From: Ornithodoros turicata | Lineage: Eukaryota; Arthropoda; Arachnida; Ixodida; Argasidae | Direction: 5' to 3' | Length of the DNA: 64,000 bases | Assembly: GCF_037126465.1 (NCBI RefSeq) | Contig: NC_088204.1 | Coordinates: 80,738,361-80,802,360 of the forward strand | In this document: one piece after another, positions 46,973 through 57,470 of the stretch | Layout of the letters: each line of letters begins with the position of its first letter | Position numbering within the stretch: the first letter of the stretch is position 1 | Translations under genes and position numbers: made by a program | The notes under the pieces: model-generated | The model's input: the letters and a program-made list of their open reading frames with translations, nothing else | What the model was told of the DNA's origin: nothing | Databases searched by the model: none

Positions 46973-47221
46973 CACCCTTAAAAATGAACTTCACCGCATA
47001 GCACGCTCCTAGCCAACCATCATCTCGAACGATATCGTTATGTGCCCTCATTTGTTGAAAATGGGAGGCATGCGCGTTTTTCGTGACAATATTGAACAGC
47101 GCAAGTGTCACAAAAATGGCGTACGCCTCCCGTTTTCAACAAATCACGACACATAACGATATCATTCGAGATGATGGTTGGCTAGGAGCGTACCATGCGG
47201 TGAAGTTCATTTTTAAGAGTG
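46973..47221. mobile_element. Palindromic GGCGTACGCC MITE, complete, TA-flanked
   Basis: The ends CACCCTTAAAAATGAACTTC and TTTTTAAGAGTG lie between TA dinucleotides. The left core is mutated to GGCATGCGCG, while the right core keeps GGCGTACGCC. Confidence 0.93.
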
Positions 47222-47760
47222 TATGTAAAGTTTGCTGCAAGGGTAAGTAAGACAAAGATGATTGTCGGCAGCACCGATAAAATGGTACGTCACCAGATAA
47301 CGTGTATTTAAGTGTGTTTCCCATTAAAGATCAACCAGTTGTGAGTACGCAGTCACATTGTGCGTTCCCTTTCTCTTGTTCCTGTCCTTTTGCTGCGTTT
47401 TGCAATTCAAGAATGGTGAATGTCAATACGCGTGTACTTGACCATAAAAAAGGACCGCGCCGCCCATGATCAGCGGCCAAACCGTCTGTAAATAACGCGA
47501 TCGCTGTTTGTGTGCGTCGTTTTGGGACTTCTTACGACCTCGGTGGGGGGATCATTTTTATCCGATAGCTCCGCAGTAAAAAAAAACAAAAAAAAAACGT
47601 AGGTTTTAGCAAAGGAGGCCTCGTACTGCTAACCATTCCCAACGACGAGATGACGACACCGGCGCAAAAACAGCCGATGCCTCGCACTCATCTTTCCTCG
47701 TCACATAAGAAGCTCTGGCCAAACACATATACATGGCTGTACTATATAGCAGTAATCCTA
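47222..47760. other. Gene-free stretch
   Basis: No gene or clear repeat was recognised between two MITE copies. Confidence 0.35.
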
Positions 47761-48249
47761 CACTCTTACAAATGAACTTCATCGCATAGCACGCTCATAG
47801 CCACCATTGCCACGAGTGATAGGGTTACCACTTCTGATTCGAAGTGGGAGGTGGGCGTACGCCTTTTTGTGGCAATTTGGGTATATGAAAATTGCCACAA
47901 AAAGGCGTACGCCCCCTCTCTCGCTCTCTCTTCGAATCAGAAGCGATAATCCTATCATTCTTGGCAACGGTTGGAGCACAGCGTGCTATGCGGTGAAGTT
48001 CTGTTTTTAGTCATGTCACGTCGAGACTGGGAGGTACCCGGGTTCGAATCCCGGTGCCGGCTGTGCTGTCTGGGGTTTTTCCTGGGTTTTCCTCAGACGC
48101 TTTCAGACATATGTCGGCACAGTTCCCTTAGAAGTCGGCCCAGGACGCACATTCCCCCAGGGCGTGAGTCGTGACGTTGCCCACATACGTGAGGCCGACA
48201 ACGGCAAGCCCTATCACCACCACCACCACCACCGTTTGTTTTTAGAGTG
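47761..48249. mobile_element. Palindromic MITE split by a SINE near its right end
   Basis: The start CACTCTTACAAATGAACTTC follows TA. The GATTCGAAG subtype arms surround GGGCGTACGCC. The right end is cut after CTGTTTTTAG by a SINE and resumes as TGTTTTTAGAGTG followed by TA. Confidence 0.92.
48011..48236 (+). mobile_element. tRNA-derived SINE, full head, (CACCAT)n-tailed variant
   Basis: It is the most complete copy: GAGGTACCCGGGTTCGAATC with the pol III B box at 48041-48051, then GTGCCGGCTGTGCTGTCTGG, the body GTCGGCCCAGGACGCACATT and a (CACCAC)n end. TGTTTTTAG is duplicated on both sides (48002-48010 and 48237-48245). SINEs of this kind are known from ixodid ticks. Confidence 0.93.
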
Positions 48250-48301
48250 TAGGCCACGCACGCGTCTCAGTATAAAGCTTGTGCCGGAACTAATATGACT
48301 A

Positions 48302-48328
48302 AAAAAATAATAGAATCTGGAATAAAAA

Positions 48329-48371
<43 letters not shown>

Positions 48372-48387
48372 GAGAGAGAGAGAGAGG
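48302..48387. repeat. (GA)n microsatellite
   Basis: GAGAGA runs from about 48333 to 48386 with one G interruption. Confidence 0.95.
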
Positions 48388-48842
48388 AATAACAATATTC
48401 GTTGAGTGTCGTCTCCTCCGTTCTATACCAGACGGCGCTTTGTGGCTTCCACTTTCGATTCTCGGCGCGGTGAGTCTTATGGATCAGAATTTGTTTTTGT
48501 TTCTCCTTCTTGTGTGGCGACTCGTAAATCTACTTTGCTTTCTGCGGTAAAGCCGAGAGCTTGGGGTAGCTCACGTCTTCCTGCCGCACCGTTTGGTCCA
48601 AGGAACCGTACCACGACATATGTATACATACTTTATATGTCCTCGACTTCGGTGCCACAAACTGAGCTACTGTGTGTACGACTCGACAAAAAAGGTCCTG
48701 CTTCCCTTCCTCTACCGAGTAGACAGGGGAGCCCCGACCGAGTTTGAAACGGTAGGGCGCTGACCTGGTTCCCATCCTGTAGAGCACGCGACAACAGTGG
48801 GCGTCTCTTTGAATTCTCTGTGTGCACGAATGCTTGGACGCT

Positions 48843-49090
48843 CACTCTAAAAACTGAACTTCACCGCATAGCACGCTCTGTGCCAACCATTGCCACGAAT
48901 GATACGGTTATCGCTTCTGATTCGAGGAGAGAGGGAGGCGTACGCCTTTTTGTGTCAATTTGGATATGTGATAATTGACACAAAAAGGCGTACGCCTCTA
49001 TCTGTCCTCGAATCAGAAGCGATAACCCAATCATTCGTGGCAATGGTTGGCACAGAGCGTGCTATGCGGTGAAGTTCATTTTTTAGAGTG
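48843..49090. mobile_element. Palindromic MITE, GATTCGAGGAGAG subtype
   Basis: The ends CACTCTAAAAACTGAACTTC and TTTTTTAGAGTG bound arms around GGAGGCGTACGCC, with the loop GTCAATTTGGATATGTGATA. It is not TA-flanked (CT and TG). Confidence 0.93.
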
Positions 49091-49261
49091 TGCACCATGT
49101 TATGCCTCCAGCCGTCAAGCTCTTTTTTCTTTGCAAATTTCTACTTTGATAATTCTGTCCCACTCTTTTTCAGTCCTGCCGCTTCTTGTCTAACGGTGAC
49201 CTTGCTGTATTTTGAGTCTATAGAGTTGCTGTTTTTTATCCAATTTGTTGTTACTTTCATG

Positions 49262-49510
49262 CACTCTTAAAAATGAACTTCACCGCATAGCACGCTCCTA
49301 GCCAACCATCATCTCGATTGATATCGTTATCTGCCCTGATTTGTTCAAAGCGGTAGGCGTACGCCTTTTCTGTGACACTTATGCGGTTCATAATTGTCAC
49401 AAAAATGGCGTACGCCTCCCGTTTTCAACAAATCAGGGCAGATAACGATATCAATCGAGATGATGGTTGGCTAGGAGCGTGCTATGCGGTGAAGTTCATT
49501 TTTAAGAGTG
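49262..49510. mobile_element. Palindromic GGCGTACGCC MITE, TG-flanked
   Basis: The ends CACTCTTAAAAATGAACTTC and its complement are perfect. The dinucleotide on both sides is TG rather than TA. Confidence 0.95.
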
Positions 49511-49762
49511 TGTATTTAATGTATAATGTAGCCAGATATTTTGTTTTGGTAGGATCACAAAATTTCTTTCTAAAAAAGGATTTCCTAAAAAAATTTCTTT
49601 AAGAAGGTATTGTCGTTTAGATCTACCTACTCTGTGGGCGTATATCGACCAACCCATTTCCCCTGCTACTGTCGGATTTGCTGTGACTCCGTTCCCTCCT
49701 GGGCACCATCATCTGGCTCAGCTCTAGCTGGTGTCTCTCTGCCAAAGTGTTTGTGTAAAAGG

Positions 49763-49835
49763 GGGGGGGGGATATGTTTATTAAGAAAAAGAAAGGAAAG
49801 GTCAGCCAGACGAGGGTCGGCTTGCTATTCCAAAC
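49763..49835. repeat. GTCAGCC-GGCTTGCTATTCC repeat, copy 2
   Basis: ATATGTTTATTAAGAAAAAG then GTCAGCCAGACGAGGGTCGG and CTTGCTATTCC. A 300-bp purine tract starts right after it. Confidence 0.7.
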
Positions 49836-50142
49836 AAAAAGGGAAGGGGAAGGAAAGAAAAATAAGAAAAGAAAAGGGGTAGAAAGAAGGAGAAAAGGGG
49901 AAGAAAAGAAAAATAAGAAAAGAAACGGGAAGAAAAGGAGAAGAACAAAGCAAAGGAAAAGGAAAGGAGAAGAAATGAAAAGAAAAGGAAAAGAAGAAAG
50001 AGAAAGAAGAGAAGAAAAGGAAAAGAAGAAAGAAAAAGAAGAGAAGAAAAGGAAAAGAAGAAGGAAAAAAAAGAGAAGAAAAGGAAAAGAAGAAAGAAAA
50101 AGAAGAGAAGAAAAGGAAAAGAAGAAAGAAAAAGAAGAAAAG
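49836..50142. repeat. 300-bp polypurine tract
   Basis: Almost pure A/G on the plus strand, built of AAAAGGAAAAGAAGAAAGA-like units. It produces long low-complexity open frames on both strands that are not genes. Confidence 0.95.
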
Positions 50143-50430
50143 GCCAATGTACGCGTCACTTGCATGTGTAATGGGTGGGTACAGCTATCGACTTCCAAAG
50201 TACCCGGCCGATTGTATATTTGTTATTGCTATGTCTGGCACTATTCCCGACTAATCCTTTTAACGTGTTTGGTTCGTAGGAGGTATATACTCTTCATGGG
50301 CAGATAAGATGTTTCTTTTTTTTTTCATCTGTGATGCGGATGCCCCAGATATTTGTACTTTATTCGTTCGTGATATTTCTTTAGCATTTTGCGTGCTCCA
50401 GGGGGCGCTGCGGTGGCGGCGGTTTCGATC

Positions 50431-50651
50431 AGGTTAAGTTAGGTTAGGTTAGGTTAGGTTAGGTTAGGTTAGGTTAGGTTGGGTTGGGTTGGGTTGGGTT
50501 GGGTTGGGTTGGGTTGGGTTGGGTTGGGTTAGGTTAGTCTGGGTTAGTCTGGGTTGGGTTAGGTTGGGTTAGTCTGGGTTGGGTCAGGTTGGGTTAGTCT
50601 GGGTTGGGTTAGGTTGGGTTAGTCTGGGTTGGGTTAGGTTAGGTTAGGTTT
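50431..50651 (+). repeat. Interstitial telomere-type array (TTAGG)n / (TTGGG)n
   Basis: About eight TTAGG units (the arthropod telomere repeat) lead into about thirteen TTGGG units, then a higher-order block of GGGTTAGTCTGGGTTGGGTT repeated several times, ending in TTAGG again. Confidence 0.93.
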
Positions 50652-51856
50652 CTCTATAGCCCTGGGGGGTCGAGATTTCCTCCCCCTGCGCACGCTCTAG
50701 GCGGCGCTAGCATTATAGGCTGTGGCCCCGTGACGTTCGGCATCAATCTGTGCGTATAGCAGACTTTCGCATTGCTTGCGGGGGTACGTTATTTTCGAAT
50801 TTAACTTTAATAACTATAAAAAAATGACGTAAATATTGCTCATTCCGTTTTATTCGCCACGGGTACGTCAAAAGCCACGCCAATGTAAACAAACAGATCA
50901 ACAAACAAATAAATAAATAAAAGACATTCGTACATGTGCCATTTCCAGACTTTATACGCTTCATTGCTTTCAAAAATGTTCGGGTCACACCGCTACTGTA
51001 TATCCAAATACACGTTCACGTCTTTATGCCGATGAGCGTATGTGGACGAGCGCTAAAACGGAATACATAAATAAAGTCACGTGACTTCAACATGGCCTTG
51101 CCTATGACGCGTGACCTGGACGAGAAGCGATATTCTCTACCAGAACCGATCGCTTAAGAGTGATTAAAAAAAAAGAAAAAAAAAGTGGCGGTTGTGCGGC
51201 GTCTCTGTGCGTGTCGTCGCGAAAAAAAAAAGAGGATAAAGCGTTTGTAAAGCGATCGCGAGATTTCAGAAAACATGAAAGGGTTACACGGTCAGTGCTT
51301 CTATACGTGTTTGAGGCCTTGCGCGGAGTCACGGAGTTCCTGGAGGTTAGGTTTCTCCCCTTTTGTATACCGCTGGGGTCTGGGTATAGTGTGTAAAGTC
51401 TGAGAGTAAGGGAAATATGTTTTGAGAACTGTGGGTGACCTTTTCGTAGACGATTTCGATGTATATAGTGCGACACGCTTGTAGAACCTTTGTAAGGCTT
51501 CATATTGTAAGACTTTTTTGGAGGGCTTTGGTAAGTGCAGGGGTTTCTGTAAGTGCTACGTTATTTTTTTGTGTGTGTTCTTTTTTTTTAAAGTCCTTAG
51601 TGCAGGTGCTCTCTGTGAGAGCTCTCCGCAAGGCTCTGAGGCCTTTATTGAAGTGCGTTCTGCAATATTTGCGCAGCGCTTCGTACGACGCACGCTATTT
51701 GTTCAAGCTTTCTGCGAAGCCCTTGGTGTGACCTACAGAGCGAGCGCACTCTCAGAAAAAAGAAAAAAAAAAAGAAAAGAAAAGGGTGGAGCAGTTACAC
51801 CCTTTAGGAGGTAACATTTGTCGCATATGTTGTGACTAAAAGGTTGCAAAGTTCTA
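50652..51856. other. Gene-free stretch
   Basis: No gene was recognised. A (AAAT)n run lies near 50905-50925. Open frames of up to 133 codons have no family pattern. Confidence 0.35.
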
Positions 51857-52105
51857 CACTCTTAAACATGAACTTCACCGCATAGCACGCTCCTAGCCAA
51901 CCAAAATCTCAAATGATATCGTTATCTGCCCTGGTTCGTTGAAAACGGGAGGTGTACGCCTTTTTTGTGACAATTATGAACCGCATAAGTGTCACAAAAA
52001 AGGCGTACGCCTCCCGTTTTTAACAAATCATGGCAGATAACGATATCATTGGAGATAGTGGTTGGCTAGGAGCGTGCTATGCGGTGAAGTTCATTTTTAA
52101 GAGTG
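51857..52105. mobile_element. Palindromic GGCGTACGCC MITE, TA-flanked
   Basis: The ends CACTCTTAAACATGAACTTC and its near complement lie between TA dinucleotides. The left core is GGTGTACGCC and the right core GGCGTACGCC. Confidence 0.94.
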
Positions 52106-52107
52106 TA

Positions 52108-52182
52108 CCCCCTCCCGAAGCATGATAGAGGGGGCGTACGCCTTTTTTTTTGTAGCAATTTGGATACATGATAATTGCTTTT
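52108..52182. repeat. Central fragment of a GATTCGAAG-type MITE
   Basis: GATAGAGGGGGCGTACGCC then GTAGCAATTTGGATACATGA and TAATTGC match the centre of the 48843 subtype. It abuts the previous copy. Confidence 0.7.
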
Positions 52183-52555
52183 ACCACCCTTTTACACCCT
52201 TTATCAGACGCTACGTCGACCTATAGGTGGTAACTATAGAAGTTTAACGCCTTTTCACACCCGTTTCTCTTAGAGTGCGCGAGGGCTCCCCATTCCGCAC
52301 ACCTTTCCTTCTCCTCGTGAAAAGAGCACATCGCAGAACGAGAGGACGTCGTGACGTAACATGATCCCCGGCACGTGACCAGTGACGTATAACGGCACGG
52401 CTCAAGCACGTATACAAACGTCACGTGAGCTGCGAAGAAAAAACAGAGAAACAAGGCACGGAGGCCTTCAATGCGTCACGCGAGGATCGTGTCGGCCGTC
52501 TGCGGCTGCTTTCTCCGAATGTTTTTTCTTTTTTGTAAATTCGATTGCGCAGCTA

Positions 52556-52804
52556 CACTCTTAAAAATGAACTTCACCGCATAGAACGCTCCTAACCAAC
52601 CATAATCTCAAATGATATCGTTATCTGCCCTGATTTGTTGAAAACGGGAGGCGTACGCCTTTTCTGTGACAATTATGAACAGCATAAGTGTCATAAAAAA
52701 GGCGTACGCCTCCTGTTTTCAACAAATCAGGGCAGATAACGATATCATTCGAGATGGTGGTTGGCTAGGAGCGTGCTATGCGGTGAAGTTCATTTTTAAG
52801 AGTG
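52556..52804. mobile_element. Palindromic GGCGTACGCC MITE, TA-flanked
   Basis: The ends CACTCTTAAAAATGAACTTC and its complement lie between TA dinucleotides. Both cores are GGCGTACGCC and the loop is ACAATTATGAACAGCATAAG. Confidence 0.95.
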
Positions 52805-53557
52805 TACAACGCGTCGCAGAGCGAAAATATTTTGCACGGTGACTCCTGGTGGACGGCTTGACAGATGAGGCGGGATTGCGAGCGACGTTAAATGTCACCG
52901 CATCGCTCATTTAAGGCTTTGAAAAGTCTTTTAAGGTAAACATCCCTCTAATGAAGCCTTTTAGCGCGACGTATTTTGCAAATGATTTCTGCAAGACTTT
53001 CTACAAGTGTTTGGGCTTAGATATCCGTTTGGATGCGGCGATGCAACGTTCCCTTTCCTCCTTTCTCCCTCCCTCGTCTCCTTGCGTTTCACGTGTTTAT
53101 AACCGAGGATAAAACTACCGTCTTACTACACGATTTCAATATCGTTACAATTACAATAACGAGTCATTGCAACAGCGAATGAAGAGCGCGGTGTCTCAAC
53201 ACGCCGCCGCAGAAATGATGTTTTCTATTGAAAAACATGAGCCGGTCATTCACAACAAGAGTGCGCAAACAGTGCCTTAGGGATCACGGTTTGAGAGTTT
53301 GCGAGGAGCGCCGGTGAAAAATGTTATCCATATTTTAATACGCGCCGGTAAAACGGTAAAAAACGGTAAAAAAAAAGAAAGAGGAACGGGCATTTTTTTT
53401 TACTATATATGAAATGAATATGGAAGGCTGGCAGTGATTCCTGGAACTGGAAGATGTTTTCACTTGCGGCTGGCCTTACTTTTAGTGACTGGAGTGCGAC
53501 GATACTTTGCGGAGGTCAATCTTTTCTTTATTCGAGGAACGTCCCTTGGAAGGGAAT
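52805..53557. other. Gene-free stretch
   Basis: No gene or clear repeat was recognised. Confidence 0.35.
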
Positions 53558-53565
53558 GTTAGAAG

Positions 53566-53910
53566 CAGTGATGGCCACTAACTACTTCTACAGTAGTTTA
53601 ACTATAACTACTAACTACTTCGCGATGGAGTAGTATAACTAGTGGTTCAACTACTTTTCAGGGGAGGTAGTTAAAACTCTTCTCATCAAACAAGTAGCTC
53701 GAGGTAAAAGTCGGAAGCACAGTCGTGCCGTAAAGCTTGCGGCAAAATCGGAAGTGGTTGGCGCCTGCAGTAACCTAACTACCGTAGTTAACTACTCGAA
53801 ATAGTAGTTTAACTAGTAGTTGCCACTACATTTCTGCAAGTAGTTGATAACTACTTTTTAACTACAATCACGTAGTTTAACTACATGTAGTTAACTGCTG
53901 GCCATCACTG
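53566..53910. mobile_element. hAT-type MITE, CAGTGATGGCC family, with 8-bp duplication
   Basis: The ends CAGTGATGGCCACTAACTAC and CTGCTGGCCATCACTG are inverted repeats. GTTAGAAG is duplicated on both sides (53558-53565 and 53911-53918). The interior repeats GTAGTTTAACTA words on both strands. Confidence 0.93.
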
Positions 53911-53918
53911 GTTAGAAG

Positions 53919-54925
53919 GTTGTTTTCTAATGGTGTCTTCGACTGGTTGCTTCCGATCACTCTAGAGCGCTCCGGAGCGACGTTTCATGTTCCACTGGTC
54001 GAAAGAGAGCACTCTCACTGCATTCGACTGGTTCATTTGTAGTGAGACGGAGTGAGGTGCGGTCTGACCCTCCCAGTGACTCCATCCTGACCTAACCTTG
54101 GTCAGGCGTCGATGAAACGGCGTTCGACGAAACGGCGTTCGATGAAATGTGCGGACACCCAGTCCGTACAGTGCCACCACCAAGATTGTTCGCGTCGTCG
54201 GCCAAGTTCGAACCCGCAACGTTGGAATGAGAAAGCAAAACACATTTTCTCAAATGATCCGGTGTAGATTGTGCCTCACAGTGACTGAAACAGTCGAAAA
54301 AAAAATTTTTTCTTTCTTCAATCGTCTTTTCAATAGCGGAGCTTTTCAGCCCGTCTTGTTCACCGTCGATTCAATTATTGGATTATCGAATTAGATGTCG
54401 TTAAGACTCGACGCTGCTTATAAGCCCGTTCGTAATATGTTTTATCGCTCGGGCTTAACTTTCTGTAGTTTTTTGGGACGTTGAAAAAAGAGAGCTCTAA
54501 ATCGAACACAAGTTAGGCATTAGAAACCCTATGGTGGAGACAGTCGCTATGTTATCGAGCGGATTTGTAGAAAAAAGGAGGAACTATCCTACAACCAACG
54601 GAAGAGTCGTGGGGATCAAGGTATAAGGCTTTAAGTAACATTTCAAATGCGCTTCCTCTGTAGTACTTGACAGAATGGAAGAGCTGTGTTCCATGGAAGG
54701 AGTAGAAGACAAAAAGATAAAGAGAGAACTGTTAAAGATTAGAATTGATTGCGACGAGACAGTCGAAAACTCGGATAATGCATTTGAGATTGGGACGACA
54801 GTATAGTTAGTGTCTACGAAGCTCGTGATAGATTTTTAAGCCCGAAAACGTCACTTTCGTTTGGGATTGTATGGAAATGGTATGTAACTATATAGACAAT
54901 GGTATGTAACAATTTCTTCAAGGTG
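53919..54925. other. Stretch without a gene, with a tRNA-like SINE trace
   Basis: No gene was recognised. On the minus strand GCGGGTTCGAACTTGGCC (54205-54222) looks like a pol III B box, so 54060-54235 may be a SINE head. Confidence 0.35.
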
Positions 54926-55174
54926 CACTCTTAGAAATGAACTTCACCGCATAGCACGCTCCTAGCCAACCATCATCTCGAATGATATTGTTATCTGTCC
55001 TGATTTGCTGAAAACGGGAGGCGTACGCCATTTTTGTGACAATTATGAACCGCATAAGTGTCACAAAAAAGGCGTACGCCTACCGTTTTGAACAAATCAG
55101 GGCACATAGCGATATCATTTGAGTTGATGGTTGGCTAGGAGCGTGCTATGCGGTGAAGTTCATTTTTAAGAGTG
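54926..55174. mobile_element. Palindromic GGCGTACGCC MITE, TG-flanked
   Basis: The ends CACTCTTAGAAATGAACTTC and TTTTTAAGAGTG bound it. TG lies on both sides. The cores are GGCGTACGCC and the outer arms carry several mismatches. Confidence 0.93.
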
Positions 55175-55598
55175 TGGGCGTGGGTGAACCTTCATATCTT
55201 TTTACATTTTTTCCTCGTATAAGATAAAAAAATATTACTCGTGTCCTTGAACCTGTGAGATCTGTGGCGCTGTTTTGTATTTTCCTTTCTTTTTGGCCTA
55301 CCTTTTGTGTCAGTAAAGTTGGAAGTGACGCTCGTCCTGTCTGTTCCACCGTCCCTTTGTCTTTTGCGTCGTGTTTACTTCGTTATGTAACTATATAGAG
55401 CTGCGCGCGGATAATATTTACGGTACCCGCATCCACACTCTACTCACGCCTCTATAGCATCCGCAACCGCATCCACTCGGATATGGAGTGTATCCGCGCA
55501 TTTGGAATTATTGCATTCGTAGACATAAAGTATACTCTACCGTTACGTGGCGAACGCTTTTATTTCACAGCGTGCAAACTGTTTAGGAACATTTTGCC

Positions 55599-56389
55599 CA
55601 GTCTTGGGTAAGTTACTTCTAAAAAGTAACTGTTATAGTTACTTTCTTGGTCAAGTAACTAAGTTACAGTGACTGAGAGAAAGTAACTTAGTTACATTAC
55701 AGTTACTTTTTATAAGAATGACCCGAGAGGATGATACGATTGTTAAAAACGTACATTTATTTACATTTACTTAAGTGCAATGAAAGTATATTATTGCACT
55801 TAACCAGAAGCTGTATAAGTCAATAAAGCGGCTCTCACACGGGGAAAAATACGACGTGTGTACGCGACCGAAGAGCGAAGACCACAAGGCATGGAGCACA
55901 TACCGATTACACTCTTAAAAATGAACTTCACTGCATAGCACGCTCCTAGCCAAACATCATCTCGAATGATATCGTTATCTGCCCTGATTTGTTGAAAACG
56001 GGAGGCGTACGCCTTTTTTGTGACACTTATGCTGTTCATAATTGTCACAGAAAAGGCGTACGCCTCCCATTTTCAACAAATCAGGGCAGATAACGATATC
56101 ATTCGCGATGATGGTTGGCTAGGGGCTTGCTATGCGGTGAAGTTCGTTTTTATGAGTGTAGGTACAGAAGGAAGCAACGCACTCTTAGCGGTGAGTAGAG
56201 TACGACAGGGTGAAGAAAAAAAAAGTAACGACATTTATTCGAGTAACTAGTTACATTTTGCAGTTACGTTCACAGAAATAGTAACTAGTTAAAGTTAAAA
56301 GTTACTTTTCTGGAAATGTAACTAGTTACCCCCAAAAGTAAGTAGTTACAGTTACAAGTTAGCGGTAAGTTAGTTACTACTCAAGACTG
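55599..56389. mobile_element. hAT-type element (CAGTCTTGGG family) containing a nested MITE
   Basis: The ends CAGTCTTGGGTAAGTTACTT and AGTTACTACTCAAGACTG are inverted repeats, flanked by the exact duplication ATTTTGCC (55591-55598 and 56390-56397). The interior is rich in AGTTAC/GTAACT words. No transposase remains. The palindromic MITE at 55910-56158 lies inside it. Confidence 0.92.
55910..56158. mobile_element. Palindromic GGCGTACGCC MITE nested in the hAT-type element
   Basis: The ends CACTCTTAAAAATGAACTTC and TTTTTATGAGTG lie between TA dinucleotides. The insertion is younger than the element around it. Confidence 0.94.
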
Positions 56390-56430
56390 ATTTTGCCATC
56401 TGAGAATTGTCCAACAATAGCACTCAACTG

Positions 56431-56728
56431 CACTGTAAGAAAAATGCCCGTAATTTTACTGCACAAGTGACTGCTAACTCAGTTGCCGGCCTATGTGCCG
56501 TGACCTGTGTGCCGAACAGAATCCGTTTGAAGTGTGCACTGCACAGTTCCTGACTGGGCTTTCGCAGTTCAATGTCCCTTTAATGTAAGTGGTTCTCTTT
56601 TTGCTTATGGGAGATGTGAAGTGCGTACTCCAAACAATTTTTTTTTTGCAATAGCTACTTTCCGGCACATATGCCGGCAACAGAGTTAGCAGTCACTTGT
56701 GTGTAAAATTACAGATTTTTTTACAGTG
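56431..56728. mobile_element. 298-bp MITE with 75-bp inverted ends (CACTGTAAGAAAAAT family)
   Basis: The left arm begins CACTGTAAGAAAAATGCCCG and contains GTGACTGCTAACTCAGTTGC. The right arm contains GCAACAGAGTTAGCAGTCAC and ends TTTTTTTACAGTG. It has a unique centre of about 150 bp. It abuts the next element. Confidence 0.88.
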
Positions 56729-56730
56729 CA

Positions 56731-56952
56731 CACTGTTAAAACAGAACTTCACCACATAGCACGCCCCTAGCCAACCATCATTCTGTGCACTGATTTGTTG
56801 AAAATGGGAGGAGGCGCCTATCTGGGACAGATTATCTTGTCCAAGATAGGCGCCTCCCCCCTGTTTTGAACAAATCATGACACGGAATGATATCATTCGG
56901 TATGGTGGTTGGCTAGGAGCGTGCTATGTGGTGAAGTTCTGCTTTAACAGTG
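56731..56952. mobile_element. Palindromic MITE, GGAGGCGCCTATCT subtype
   Basis: The outer arms match the main family (ACAGAACTTCACC, CCTAGCCAACCATCAT). The core is GGAGGCGCCTATCTGGGACA with its complement, replacing the GTACGCC core. Flanks are CA on both sides. Confidence 0.9.
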
Positions 56953-57200
56953 CACTCTTAGAAATGAACTTCACCGCATAGCACGCTCCTAGCCAACCAT
57001 CATTTCGAATGATATCGTTATCTGCCCTGACTTGTTGAAAACGGGAGGGTACACCTTTTTTGTGACACTTATGCTGTTCATAATTGTCACAAAAAAGGCG
57101 TACGCCCCCCGTTTTCAACAAGTCAGGGCAGATAACCATATCATTCGAGATGATAGTTGGCTAGGAGCGTGCTATGCGGTGAAGTTCATTTCTAAGCGTG
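56953..57200. mobile_element. Palindromic GGCGTACGCC MITE abutting the previous copy
   Basis: The start CACTCTTAGAAATGAACTTC follows directly on the last TG of the preceding element. The right flank is also TG. The left core has lost bases (GGAGGGTACACC). Confidence 0.92.
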
Positions 57201-57470
57201 TGTGTGGCAACGGAGTGGATGACACACTTGTACACGGCACGTTGGATTCACCAAGTGCTCCCAAGTCTGACTACAACGTCGCCATCTCTGACGACGTCGC
57301 TGTAGACAGAATTTGGAGTGCTTACGCAGGCGCTTACTTGGACGGCATTCGCATCATGGCATTCATGGCGAAACATTCTATTTTTTCGTTGTTGTTTATT
57401 TGGATGGAATTACGCGGACATAACCGCTCGTGCGCGCACTTTGTGAAATTACCCAACCAGTACAACATCT

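Noticed and set aside
29526..48051. tRNA gene candidates from GGTTCGAATCC-type B boxes
   Set aside because: No cloverleaf can be completed around them, and each is followed by the SINE body, so they are SINE heads.
49623..50307. Long open frames on both strands (177 and 191 codons)
   Set aside because: They lie in the polypurine tract, are Lys/Glu/Arg or Phe/Ser/Leu monotony, and exist on both strands because the repeat has no stops.
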